64,000 bases of DNA from Acidobacteriota bacterium. Its GTDB lineage: Bacteria; Acidobacteriota; Terriglobia; Bryobacterales; Bryobacteraceae. Shown here piece after piece: positions 8,054 to 15,792 of the stretch. Numbering within the stretch: the stretch's first letter is position 1; each line of letters starts with the position of its first letter. The translations under genes were made by a program, and so were the position numbers. The notes below the pieces were generated by a model. It made no database searches and had not been told where the DNA came from. It worked only from the letters and a program-made list of their open reading frames with translations. Where the stretch lies: positions 1 through 64,000 of the forward strand of contig JAFDVZ010000024.1 in NCBI GenBank assembly GCA_018268715.1, in the 5' to 3' direction.

Positions 8054-8526
8054 CTAACTTGAAGTCCTGATCCTCAAAGAAATTCCAGTATCCAGGATAC
8101 CGTAGCGCCCCGAACTCCGGCAACTATCGGGCAAACTCGTCAGCGATGCGCCGCCCAATCAGGGCCCGTCCGCTCTAGGCGCCTCACAGGGGCAAATCGC
8201 GAATCGTCGAGCGACCTACACGTGAGGAGCAGACGTCACCTGGGACAATGCTGGATGTGATGGCACACTGAGCTTCTCTTCAGAGAGGCGCCTGCGGGCT
8301 CCTCTATTCCGGCTATTCAATCCCACAGTTCCAGATTTCCCCGATTTTCCAGCAGCAAATATCCGCAGTCAAATCGTAGTGATCTCCGCCCCCTCTCCGC
8401 GATCTCCGTGAGAAACCAGCCGTGCCCTCACCTCTTCGCCGCGGGCGTAATATCGGTCACCGGCATACAATAAGAGCCACAACCAGATATAGTGTCCGCA
8501 TAAAGTCGGATTCTACCACCGAAGCC
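8054..8526. other. Gene-free stretch between rpsT and the glycosidase gene
   Basis: About 470 bases with no convincing reading frame. The only clear structure is the perfect palindrome GTATCCAGGATAC at 8088-8100, in the rpsT leader/promoter area, which could be a protein-binding site. The remainder contains no strong hairpin with a T-run and no tRNA-like fold. It should hold divergent promoters for rpsT and for the gene starting at 8527, but no confident -35/-10 pair was picked out. Confidence 0.5.
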
Positions 8527-9591
8527 ATGAACAGACCCTCTCTTCTGCTGGCCCTCACCCTGGCCGCCCAAGCCCAGACTCCCCGCGCCGTCCCACCGGA
8601 GCGCATGCAGGCGATCTATGAGGAAGCGAAGACCCCCTACAAATACGGAGTGGTCCTGGAGGCGCCCGCCGGCAAGAAGGTCGACTGTCCGGCCGTCTTC
8701 CGCCACGGCGGCAAATGGTACATGGCGTACGTCCAGCTCGAACAGCCGCCCGCTGTCGGCTACACCACCCAACTGGCCGAAAGCGCCGATCTGCTCCATT
8801 GGACCCCGCTCGGCGCCATCGTCGACCGCGGCGGCGAATCGGCCTGGGACCACGCCAACTCAGGCGGCGGCGTCGCGTTGTTCGACACCGCATGGGGCGG
8901 CGGCTCGGGCCTTCAGAAGCACGACGGCCGCTACTGGATCTCCTACCTGGGCGGCAAGTCCTACGGCTACGAAATCGTCCCCCTCTGGATCGGCCTCGCC
9001 TCCACCAAGGATCCCTCGAAGCCCCGCCCCTGGACCAAGCTTCCCACCCCCGTCATGACCACTGCGGACCCCGACGCCCGCCCTGGCCTTGAAACCGTCA
9101 CCCTCTACAAGAGCTTCATCTTCCAAGACTCCACCCGCACGCTCGGCGCGCCGTTCGTCATGTTCTACAACGCCAAGGGAACCAGCGAGCAGATCTTCAC
9201 CGCCGTCTCCCAGGACCTCAAAACCTGGAAGCGTTACGGCCCCGGTCCGGCCGTCCAGAATTGGCCCGCCGACGGCTCCAGGCGAGGCGTCATCACCGGC
9301 GACCCCCAGGTCGTCCGCATGGGCGACCTCTGGGTGATGTTCTACTTCGGAGCCTTCTGGAAGCCCGGCGCCTTCGACACTTTCGCCGCTTCCTACGACC
9401 TCGTCCACTGGACCCAGTGGACCGGCCAGGATCTCATCAAACCCTCCGAACCCTGGGACTCCCTCTACGCCCACAAACCCTGGCTGATCAAGCACAACGG
9501 CGTGGTCTACCACTTCTACTGCTCGGTCGGCGGTCCCAAGGGCGAACACCGCGCCATCGCCGTCGCCACCTCCCGAGACCTCAAAAAGTGA
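8527..9591 (+). CDS. Exported five-bladed beta-propeller glycosidase-like protein (GH43/GH130-type)
   Basis: A 354-residue protein with a secretion leader (MNRPSLLLALTLAAQAQ) and repeated propeller-blade motifs of the type KWYMAYV, RYWISYLGG, PFVMFYNA, LWVMFYFGAF and GVVYHFYCSVGG, each followed by a description of a daily or contextual strand (SADLLHWTPLG, SQDLKTWKRYG, SYDLVHWTQW). This is the fold of GH43/GH117/GH130 glycosidases and phosphorylases. Acidic residues suitable for catalysis (DCPAVF near the start, TGDPQV) are present, but the exact family and substrate cannot be told by eye. The frame runs upstream to 8422; the ATG at 8527 is chosen because the leader peptide begins there. Confidence 0.75.
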   Translation: MNRPSLLLALTLAAQAQTPRAVPPERMQAIYEEAKTPYKYGVVLEAPAGKKVDCPAVFRHGGKWYMAYVQLEQPPAVGYTTQLAESADLLHWTPLGAIVDRGGESAWDHANSGGGVALFDTAWGGGSGLQKHDGRYWISYLGGKSYGYEIVPLWIGLASTKDPSKPRPWTKLPTPVMTTADPDARPGLETVTLYKSFIFQDSTRTLGAPFVMFYNAKGTSEQIFTAVSQDLKTWKRYGPGPAVQNWPADGSRRGVITGDPQVVRMGDLWVMFYFGAFWKPGAFDTFAASYDLVHWTQWTGQDLIKPSEPWDSLYAHKPWLIKHNGVVYHFYCSVGGPKGEHRAIAVATSRDLKK

Positions 9592-9699
9592 CCATTTTCG
9601 GGCGTTTTTAGTTTTCTCTCCCGTAACACCTGTAGTTTCAGCGGCTTACGGGGAGTCGTCATAAAATCAGCCCCGCCCGAAAAGGCCGTTCACAAGCAT

Positions 9700-9708
9700 T
9701 TATCCACA
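9700..9708 (+). promoter_or_regulatory. Isolated consensus DnaA box
   Basis: TTATCCACA at 9700-9708 matches the DnaA-binding consensus exactly. It stands alone in an AT-richer patch just before the hairpin-rich region; no second box or unwinding element was seen nearby, so this is not an origin. It could be a titration or regulatory site, or chance. Confidence 0.4.
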
Positions 9709-9886
9709 GCCTATCCCGTTGAAAAATATGAAAACACCCCCCTTTTCAGGCCTCTGAAATTTTTCGGGGTGTTTCATGATGAAGGCAGAGAGGAAGACAC
9801 TGCCGGTGGGCAGTGACGACGGACCTGTCGAGCAACGCTCCGGGTTCGCGCTTCGGGCGGCCAGACGGTCGCCTGGATCTTCCTGC

Positions 9887-9935
9887 AGCGGCCCGGTTTG
9901 ACACGTAGTGGCGGACGTGCGAGCCGGGCTTCGCT
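9887..9935 (+). repeat. Hairpin element, copy 1 (GGCGG loop on a CACGT/ACGTG stem)
   Basis: The outer stem pairs AGCG and GCCCGG (9887-9896) with CCGGGC and CGCT (9924-9935, TT bulge). The inner stem is CACGT (9902-9906) with ACGTG (9915-9919), closing the loop AGTGGCGG. The same architecture, stem-base sequence and loop recur at 10222-10279, so the two are related copies. This copy lacks a T-run. Confidence 0.55.
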
Positions 9936-10070
9936 GTTTGCGTTGAGGCCGGCGCCTCCCCTTGTCTCCTGCCGGCCTCAACGCCATCAAACCCCTTCAC
10001 CGGGGTAACGAGTTTCGAGTGTGAAGTTGGCTGCGGTTGGCAATTTGACTTGGCCTCAATGGCTGAGAAA

Positions 10071-10128
10071 GGGCGACGCGTTCGCCGGACACGGTGGACA
10101 CAACTCCTCCGCGTCGCCCTTCTTTTTT
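10071..10128 (+). terminator. Intrinsic-terminator-like hairpin closing candidate RNA A
   Basis: GGGCGACGCG at 10071-10080 is exactly complementary to CGCGTCGCCC at 10110-10119 and is followed by TTC and six T. AA before the stem pairs with TT after it, lengthening the stem to 12. The 29-base loop is long for a simple terminator, so the hairpin may be a functional RNA domain as well. Confidence 0.6.
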
Positions 10129-10148
10129 CCAACCGGGCTGCGGCTCAA

Positions 10149-10292
10149 TCAGGATTGATCTGCGAGTGAGGCTTCCTCACAGATCACGTTCCGGAAGGCA
10201 CGGGCGGCCTTCCGGACAAACAGCGACGGCCCGGATTTGTGCACGTTTGGCGGACGTGTACAAGTCTCGGGCCGTCGCTCTTTTTTTGTTTT
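10149..10292 (+). ncRNA. Candidate small RNA B (three hairpins and a poly-T end)
   Basis: Three hairpins follow each other with little spacing. First, TGATCT (10156-10161) pairs with AGATCA (10181-10186), enclosing GTGAGG/CCTCAC. Second, TCCGGAAGGC (10190-10199) pairs perfectly with GCCTTCCGGA (10207-10216) around the loop ACGGGCG. Third is the long terminator hairpin 10222-10279 followed by seven T. This compact module has the look of an independently terminated bacterial small RNA. It lies antiparallel to the convergent glycosyltransferase gene, whose stop is at 10300. Orientation is taken from the T-run; the promoter is not identified. Confidence 0.5.
10222..10292 (+). terminator. Terminator hairpin, copy 2 of the GGCGG-loop element
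   Basis: The outer stem is AGCGACGGCCCG (10222-10233) with CGGGCCGTCGCT (10268-10279), 12 perfect pairs. The inner stem is TTGTGCACGT (10237-10246) with ACGTGTACAA (10254-10263), ten pairs with one G-U, closing the loop TTGGCGG. It is followed by C and seven T, then GTTTT. It resembles the hairpin at 9887-9935 in stem base, inner stem and loop. Confidence 0.7.
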
Positions 10293-10299
10293 GAAACGT

Positions 10300-11898
10300 C
10301 TATTCGGCCTGCACGCGGGCCAGTCGTCGCGCCCGTTCGAAGGCCAGCTTGCCCTGCCACTCCTGGTAGAGCGTCGAGAACCCCGCCCAGTAATAACCCA
10401 CCACAAACAGCAGCAGGAACGGCACGGCCAGGTAGTTGAACGAATCGATCGCGTAGGCGATCATGGCCGCAAAGTACGTGCCCACCGCGATTTCAGCGTA
10501 TGGCAGCCAGCCGCTGCGGCGCCGGTACTTCACTTCCTGCACCTTCAGCTTCTGTCCGCCGATGGCGTACTTCGGCGTCCGCGCGAAGGCCGTTTCGTGG
10601 CCGACCAGCGCTTCAATCACCGCCTTGGCGTTGATGATGGTGAGCCCGATGCCCGCCGCCATCAGGGCCGGCAGAAACACCAGGCAACGCTTCCAGTTCT
10701 TCGGATGCAACTCGCGATACGCGGTGATGTAGAAGATCGAAATCGACCAGAACGAGGCGATGATCAGCGGGGCGTCCAGCAACAGCATCTGCAGCCACCC
10801 CATGTAAAACCGCACCACCATCACCGGAACCATGAACGTGGTGACGATGATCATCAGCGGATAGGAGATGTTCGGCGTCAGGTGCATCCAGGCCTCGGCC
10901 TTGACGCGCCACGGCAGTTTCGCCCGCAGCAGCCGGGGCAGGATCTTCAGCGCCACCTGCGTCAGGCCCTTGGCCCAGCGCGATTGCTGCACCTGGAATC
11001 CATAGGTGTCCACCGGCAATTCCGACGGGCACTCGATCCACGGCAGGTAGACGAACCGCCAGCCGGCCAGTTGCGCCCGATAGCTGAGGTCGGAATCCTC
11101 GGTCAGGGTGTCGTGCTGCCAGCCGCCGGCGTCGTCGATCATGGCCTTGCGCAGAATGCCGGCCGTGCCGTTGAAGTTGAAGAATTGATTGCCGCCCTGC
11201 CGCGACACGTGCTCGAGCACGAAATGCCCGTCAAGCAGCATCGCCTGAACCTCGGTCAGCAGGTTGTAGTGACGGTTCAGGTAGCCCCACCGCGTCTGCA
11301 CCACGCCGACCTTCGGATCGGCGAAGAAGTGGATGGCCTTCATCAGAAAGTCGCGCGGCGGCACGAAATCGGCGTCGAACACGGCCACGAACTCGCCCGT
11401 GGCGGTTTCCAGGCCCTCCTGCAGCGCGCCGGCCTTGAAGCCGTGACGGTTGGTGCGGTGGTGGTACTCGATGGGCACGCCGGCCGAACGGTATTCGTTC
11501 ACCAGGCGCTCGGTGAAGGTGTGTGTTTCGTCGGTGGAGTCGTCGAGCACCTGGATTTGCAGCAGATGCCGCGGATAATCGATCTTACTGGTCTCCTCGA
11601 GCAGCCGCTCCACCACGAATCGCTCGTTGAACAGCGGCAATTGGATGGTGACGGGCGGGAGTTGATCGAACCGTGAAGGCGGCTCCTTCGGGATGCTCTT
11701 CTTTACCTTGAGGTACTCGCGGATGACCTCATACCGATGCAAACCGTAAATGGACAGAATAAACAGCGTGGCGAAATAGGGAACCATCAACGCCCAGTCG
11801 AACCAGTCCAGCCGGTGGATGCCGGCGAACGTGTTGTCGAACATCATGTCGAAAACACTGCCTGGCGCGACGAAGGCGACAAACGAACCTGTTACCAT
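10300..11898 (-). CDS. Membrane glycosyltransferase family 2 (cellulose-synthase-like)
   Basis: A 532-residue processive-type GT2 enzyme. An N-terminal membrane helix (about residues 32-52) precedes the GT-A catalytic domain with VTIQLPLFNE, the first Asp motif VLDDSTDET, the DxD motif AVFDADFVPP, the general-base TED in DTLTEDSDLSYRA, and the acceptor motif QQSRWAKG. Several membrane helices follow (about residues 325-460 and 480-510). This is the layout of cellulose-synthase-like and glucomannan-synthase-like enzymes that polymerise and export a polysaccharide, or of CgtA-type lipid glycosyltransferases. No PilZ domain is seen. It is divergent from a second glycosyltransferase 25 bases away. 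The exact start is uncertain (Met 18/19 are alternatives). Confidence 0.9.
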   Translation of the reverse strand: MVTGSFVAFVAPGSVFDMMFDNTFAGIHRLDWFDWALMVPYFATLFILSIYGLHRYEVIREYLKVKKSIPKEPPSRFDQLPPVTIQLPLFNERFVVERLLEETSKIDYPRHLLQIQVLDDSTDETHTFTERLVNEYRSAGVPIEYHHRTNRHGFKAGALQEGLETATGEFVAVFDADFVPPRDFLMKAIHFFADPKVGVVQTRWGYLNRHYNLLTEVQAMLLDGHFVLEHVSRQGGNQFFNFNGTAGILRKAMIDDAGGWQHDTLTEDSDLSYRAQLAGWRFVYLPWIECPSELPVDTYGFQVQQSRWAKGLTQVALKILPRLLRAKLPWRVKAEAWMHLTPNISYPLMIIVTTFMVPVMVVRFYMGWLQMLLLDAPLIIASFWSISIFYITAYRELHPKNWKRCLVFLPALMAAGIGLTIINAKAVIEALVGHETAFARTPKYAIGGQKLKVQEVKYRRRSGWLPYAEIAVGTYFAAMIAYAIDSFNYLAVPFLLLFVVGYYWAGFSTLYQEWQGKLAFERARRLARVQAE

Positions 11899-11923
11899 AG
11901 GCTACTCTCGATCCGTACCCAGA

Positions 11924-13240
11924 ATGCTTCGCAGCGAACCGAATCACAGCAGTATATCCGGCTTTCAGATGCTGGCGCTGCTTCTCGGGATTCCGTTCCT
12001 CCGCCTGCTTTGGCTGGCGGACTTGCGAAATCACATTGTCGAGACCGTTACGTTACTACTGGCGTCTTCTCTATTCTATCTTCTTTCGGTCCGGCTGGTC
12101 CTCCAGAGTAATCCGATCGGAGATAACCCTTTTGGCATCAAGAAGATACTGCTAGCCGGCCTGCTCTTTCGCGTCACGGTCTTTCCGCTTTATCCGGCCT
12201 TCACCGACGACCTGCACCGCTACCGCTGGGAAGGCAAGATCCAGGAGGCCGGTTTCAACCCGTACCTCCATGCGCCGAAAGCTGTTGAACTGGAACCGCT
12301 TCGGGACGCCCTATATCCCCGCATCGACGGCAAGGACTTCCCCGCCGTCTACGGCCCCCTGCTCGAACTCGAGCAACGGGCTGTTTATAGGATTCTGGCA
12401 CGGATCACGCCCGTTGTCAGCCGCCAGTTGTTCTGGTTCAAAGCGCCGGCCGCGCTCGCCGAGCTGGGGGTGATGGGGGTGGTTTTGATGCTGCTGCGGG
12501 CCCGCGGGCGGCCGCTCGAGCATGTGCTGATCTATGCCTGGTGTCCCTTGCCGATCTTCGAGTTTTGGGCGACGGGCCACAATGACTCGCTGGTGCTGCT
12601 GCCCTTGCTACTAGCGGTTGCGCTACGGCCGCGCTGGACGGCTGTTTTCCTGTCGCTTGCGACCGCCGCGAAGTTCTGGCCGGCGCTGCTGATTCCGTCA
12701 CTAGTGGATTTCCGGCGCCACCAGATTCTGGCGTTTGGGGCGATTTTTTGTGTCATTTTGGTGCTGTTTTTCGCTCCTTACGCTGCAAATTTGACGCAAA
12801 ATGCGCAGTTTGCGACCGGTTTTTTGGGCGGCTGGAGGAACAACGACAGCCTCCACGCGCTGATCGCCGGGGCCGCCGGGGACCCTTACCGGGCAAAATA
12901 CATCACCATGGGGCTGATCGGGGCGGCGGCGCTGGGCGCCGGGCTGACGCGGTGGCGGGTGGAGGCGCGGGTGCTGGCGGTGATTGTGACGATTCTCGCG
13001 CTGTCGGCGAACGTGCATCCGTGGTATCTGACGTGGATGATTCCGCTGCTGGCGCTATATCCGGTTCCGGGGCTTCTGCTGTGGACATCGCTTGCGCCGC
13101 TGGCCTACGGCGCGCTGATCGACTGGACGATTCTAGGGGTCTGGAACGGGCTTTCGCCGCTGCGGTGGCTGGTCTACGCGCCGGTGGCGGCGGTGTTGGC
13201 GTGGGACCTCAGTCGGTTATCCAGCCGTCGACGATCTTGA
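11924..13240 (+). CDS. Polytopic membrane glycosyltransferase (GT-C, mannosyltransferase/GT87-like)
   Basis: A 438-residue protein with ten or more hydrophobic helices. The short luminal motif TDDLHRYRWEGKIQEAGFNPY after the second or third helix is the acidic signature of GT-C glycosyltransferases that use polyprenyl-phosphate sugars. FWATGHNDSLVLLPL and ATAAKFWPALLIPSL are also typical of GT87/mannosyltransferase-like proteins. With the divergent GT2 enzyme it probably serves cell-surface glycan synthesis. The frame is open upstream to 11819, but that would overlap the divergent gene; the ATG at 11924 is preferred. Its 3' end overlaps the convergent ABC gene by 32 bases. Confidence 0.8.
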   Translation: MLRSEPNHSSISGFQMLALLLGIPFLRLLWLADLRNHIVETVTLLLASSLFYLLSVRLVLQSNPIGDNPFGIKKILLAGLLFRVTVFPLYPAFTDDLHRYRWEGKIQEAGFNPYLHAPKAVELEPLRDALYPRIDGKDFPAVYGPLLELEQRAVYRILARITPVVSRQLFWFKAPAALAELGVMGVVLMLLRARGRPLEHVLIYAWCPLPIFEFWATGHNDSLVLLPLLLAVALRPRWTAVFLSLATAAKFWPALLIPSLVDFRRHQILAFGAIFCVILVLFFAPYAANLTQNAQFATGFLGGWRNNDSLHALIAGAAGDPYRAKYITMGLIGAAALGAGLTRWRVEARVLAVIVTILALSANVHPWYLTWMIPLLALYPVPGLLLWTSLAPLAYGALIDWTILGVWNGLSPLRWLVYAPVAAVLAWDLSRLSSRRRS

Positions 13241-13871
13241 TGACGCGGTTCGAGTAGGCGGCGTTGGCGTCGGAGTGGGTGACCTGGATGATCGTCGTCC
13301 CTTCCTCGTTCAGGCGCTTGAAGACCTCCATGATCTCCTTGGCCTGGCTCGAATGGAGGTTGCCGGTGGGCTCGTCGGCGAGGATCACCTTGGGATTGGC
13401 GATGATGGCGCGGGCGATGGCCACCAACTGCTGCTGTCCTCCGGAGAGCTGGTTGGGGAACAGATCCTTCTTGCCGACGATTTGGAATTTGTCGAGCGCG
13501 TCGCAGACGATGGAGTCGCGCTCCGCCTTCTTGACGTTGCGGTAGGACAGCGGGATCTCGAGGTTCTCGTAGACGGTGAGCGAATCGAGCAGGTGGTAGC
13601 TCTGGAAGACGAAACCGAAGAAGCGCTTGTAGAGCTCCGAGCGATCCTTCTTGTTCATCTTATGGACGGGCTGGTCCAGCAGGTAATATTCGCCGGTCCA
13701 GGCGCTGTCGTGCATGCCGAGCACGTGCAGCAGGGTGGACTTGCCGGCGCCGGACGGGCCCATGATGGAGACGAACTCGCCTTCCTTGATGTCGAGGTTG
13801 ATGCGGCGAAGAACGAACGTCTTCGTGGGGCCGTGCTCGTAGTACTTCTCGACGTTGCGGAGACTGATCAT
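13209..13871 (-). CDS. ABC transporter ATP-binding protein (LolD/MacB-type)
   Basis: A 220-residue ATPase with Walker [11 protein letters not shown]-loop region [17 protein letters not shown], signature [15 protein letters not shown], Walker [14 protein letters not shown] and H-loop VTHSD. The phrase DEPTGNL and the length place it in the MacB/LolD/FtsE group, which powers mechanotransmission-type export or lipoprotein release rather than import. No permease gene is next to it, so the membrane partner must be encoded elsewhere. The gene starts with ATG at 13871 and its 3' end overlaps the convergent glycosyltransferase gene. Confidence 0.92.
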   Translation of the reverse strand: MISLRNVEKYYEHGPTKTFVLRRINLDIKEGEFVSIMGPSGAGKSTLLHVLGMHDSAWTGEYYLLDQPVHKMNKKDRSELYKRFFGFVFQSYHLLDSLTVYENLEIPLSYRNVKKAERDSIVCDALDKFQIVGKKDLFPNQLSGGQQQLVAIARAIIANPKVILADEPTGNLHSSQAKEIMEVFKRLNEEGTTIIQVTHSDANAAYSNRVIKIVDGWITD

Positions 13872-13965
13872 AGCAAGTAGTCAGGATAACGCGTGCGAGG
13901 GACCGGTGGCGGGCGACGCTAAGCCCGCGCAACAATTAGATAAGGTTTTCCGAAAACTGGAGCGC

Positions 13966-14445
13966 ATGAGCATTGCCCGCGACATCTTTCGGACGCTCGG
14001 CGCCTGGTTGAAGGCGCAGATCCTGAACGCCGTCGTGATTGCCTGCCTGTATGGCGTGGTGATGGCGTTGGCGGGGGTGCGGTGGTGGCTGGTCACCGGG
14101 TTCGCCTGCGGGGCGTTGAACCTGGTTCCGCTGGTGGGGCCGGTGTTCGCGCTGGGGCTCGGCCTGGCGGCGCGTTGGAGCTTGAACGAAGAGTGGGCGG
14201 GGCTGGCCTGGGTGGCGGGCGGGTGGCTGGTGATCCAGCTTTTCGACGCCTTTGTGCTGTCGCCCAGGGCGGCGGGCAAGGCGGGGGTGAACCCGCTGCT
14301 GTCGATCCTGGCGCCGATTGCGGGCGGCCTGCTGTTCGGTCCGGTGGGGATGCTGCTGGCGGTTCCGGCGACGGCGGCGGCGATTATCGTGATCCGCGTG
14401 GCGCGCGGGCGGCGCGACGATGCGCAGTCGGTCCATCCGATATAA
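13966..14445 (+). CDS. Half-length AI-2E-family (PerM-type) membrane protein
   Basis: About 159 residues with four hydrophobic segments. It matches only the C-terminal half of the AI-2E transporter/PerM family: LKAQILNAVVIACLYGVVMALAGV, then GALNLVPLVGPVFALGLGLA, then VLSPRAAGKAGVNPLLSILAPIAGGLLFGPVGMLLAVP. Full members have about 350 residues and eight helices, so this is either a truncated gene or a natural mini-version. The frame continues upstream to 13855 without recognisable family sequence and would overlap the divergent ABC gene, so the ATG at 13966 is used. The next gene starts 11 bases after its stop. Confidence 0.7.
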   Translation: MSIARDIFRTLGAWLKAQILNAVVIACLYGVVMALAGVRWWLVTGFACGALNLVPLVGPVFALGLGLAARWSLNEEWAGLAWVAGGWLVIQLFDAFVLSPRAAGKAGVNPLLSILAPIAGGLLFGPVGMLLAVPATAAAIIVIRVARGRRDDAQSVHPI

Positions 14446-14456
14446 GATGTCGGACA

Positions 14457-15299
14457 ATGACTCGGACATCTCGTCGCAACCTCCTTCTCGGATCCCTGGC
14501 GGCCGGCGCGGCGGCGGCCCAATCGCGGGCCGGCGTCACCAAGTACGTTCGCTTCCAGAACGGGGGGCGCATATCCTACGGCGTCCTGAAGGGCGATTCG
14601 ATTGAGCCCATTGCGGGCGATCTGTTCGGCGCGCTGAAGCCCTCCGGCGGGGCGGTGAAGTTGAGCGCCGTGAAACTGCTTGCGCCGATTGCGCCTTCGA
14701 AGGTGCTGGCGGTGGGGCTCAACTACAAGACCCACGTGGGGACGCGGAAGCCGCCCGCTAATCCCGAGATCTTCTATAAACCGATCACCTGCCTGCAGGG
14801 GGACGGCGACGCGATTGTCATCCCGTCGGATTCCGTCAACACCCATTACGAGGGAGAACTGGTGATCGTGATCGGCAAACGGGCCTCGCATGTTCCGGCG
14901 GACCGGGCCAAGGACTACATCTTCGGCGTGACCTGCGGAAACGATGTTTCCGAACGCGACTGGCAGAGTGGGCCGGCCAAGGACCTGCAATGGTGGCGGG
15001 CCAAGGGCGCCGATACGTTCGGTCCGCTGGGCCCCGCCATTGTCCGGGGGCTGAACTACGGCGACTTGCTGCTGCGCACTCGGCTGAATGGCGCGGTGGT
15101 GCAGGAGGCTCGCACTTCGGACCTGCTGTTTGATTGCCACGCCATTGTGAGCTTTATCAGCCGGTACGTGACGCTGGTTCCCGGCGATGTGATTTACACG
15201 GGCACGCCGGGAACGACGAAGAAGATGAAGCCGGGCGACACGGTCGAGGTGGATATCGAGGGTGTCGGCGTGTTGCGGAGTCCGGTGAAGGCTGCCTGA
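14457..15299 (+). CDS. Fumarylacetoacetate hydrolase family protein (exported)
   Basis: A 280-residue FAH-superfamily hydrolase/decarboxylase/isomerase. After a twin-arginine-like leader (MTRTSRRNLLLGSLAAGAAAA) the core shows SKVLAVGLNYKTHVG, PEIFYKP, the metal-binding HYEGELVIVIGK with the E-x-E pattern, the GVTCGNDVSERDWQ loop, DTFGPLGPAIV and the C-terminal DVIYTGTPG plus MKPGDTVEVDIEGVG. Such enzymes cleave C-C bonds of acylpyruvates or open aromatic-degradation intermediates; the substrate is not readable. An exported copy is unusual for this family. TATAAG at 14441-14446 lies ten bases before the ATG. Its last roughly 120 bases are repeated downstream. Confidence 0.88.
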   Translation: MTRTSRRNLLLGSLAAGAAAAQSRAGVTKYVRFQNGGRISYGVLKGDSIEPIAGDLFGALKPSGGAVKLSAVKLLAPIAPSKVLAVGLNYKTHVGTRKPPANPEIFYKPITCLQGDGDAIVIPSDSVNTHYEGELVIVIGKRASHVPADRAKDYIFGVTCGNDVSERDWQSGPAKDLQWWRAKGADTFGPLGPAIVRGLNYGDLLLRTRLNGAVVQEARTSDLLFDCHAIVSFISRYVTLVPGDVIYTGTPGTTKKMKPGDTVEVDIEGVGVLRSPVKAA

Positions 15300-15790
15300 G
15301 GGGCTGGCGTTCACGTGATCGCCGCTCCTGGCCATGTGATTTGGGCGGCCCGCCGGGAGCGACGAAAAGGATGAAGCCGGGCGATACTGCCGACGCGTTG
15401 CGGAGTTTGGTGAAGGCTGCCTGAGGGGCTGCTGTTCACGAGCTCGCCGCTGCCGGCGATGTGATTTGGGCCCGCATGCCGGGAGCGACGGCGAAGATGA
15501 AGGCGGGCGATACCGTCGGCGTGTTGCGGAGTCCGGTGAAGGCTGCCTGAGGTGTGGCGTTCACGCGCTCGCCGCTCCTGGCGATGTGGTCTGCGGGCAC
15601 GCCGGAGCAACGAAGACGATCAAGCCGGGCGATACTGTCGGCGCGTTGCGGAGTTGGGTGAAGGCTGCCTGAGGGGTGGCGTTTACGCGATCGCCGCTCC
15701 CGGTGATTTGGGCGGTACGCCGGGAACGACGCAGAAGATGAGCCCGCCGACGCCTTCGAGGTGGATATCGAAGGCGTCGGCGCGATGCGC
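15300..15790 (+). repeat. Tandem decayed copies of the 3' end of the FAH gene
   Basis: After the FAH stop (15297-15299) the end of the gene recurs in series. Copies end with the same GTGAAGGCTGCCTGAGG phrase, with TGA at 15422-15424, 15548-15550 and 15670-15672, giving unit lengths of 125, 126 and 122 bases. A last partial copy runs from 15673 to about 15790. Each unit contains a decayed version of the coding stretch for GDVIYTGTPG and MKPGDTV. The three middle copies share a loss of about 25 bases (the part coding EVDIEGVG). The final copy keeps that part (GAGGTGGATATCGA) but lacks the stop region. The copies are out of frame with one another and show no start signals, so they are not expected to be expressed. 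Confidence 0.85.
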
Positions 15791-15792
15791 CG

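Larger units (their letters stand above)
9732..10128 (+). ncRNA. Candidate structured RNA A (hairpin array ending in a terminator)
   Basis: A gene-free stretch with consecutive inverted repeats. These are: AAACACCCC (9732-9740) with GGGGTGTTT (9766-9774), enclosing TTTCAG/CTGAAA; CACTGCC (9798-9804) with GGCAGTG (9809-9815); a long hairpin 9887-9935; CGTTGAGGCCGGC (9941-9953) with its exact complement at 9971-9983; and a last GC-rich stem at 10071-10119 followed by T-rich sequence. No reading frame in the area looks like a protein. The density of perfect stems and the terminator-like end suggest one or more transcribed small RNAs on the + strand. The 5' end and promoter are not defined, and no known RNA family was recognised. 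Confidence 0.45.

Noticed and set aside
9700..9708. Replication origin
   Set aside because: Only one DnaA box, no AT-rich unwinding repeats and no dnaA/dnaN nearby.
9700..9990. A 96-codon minus-strand frame in the hairpin region
   Set aside because: No ribosome site and no family-like sequence, and it crosses several perfect RNA-type stems; structured RNA explains the region better.
13855..13965. Longer N-terminus for the AI-2E-type protein
   Set aside because: The extra residues show no family similarity and would lie over the start of the divergent ABC gene.
15300..15790. Repeat array considered as CRISPR
   Set aside because: Units of 122-126 bases follow each other without spacers and derive from the end of the adjacent gene; no cas genes are present.
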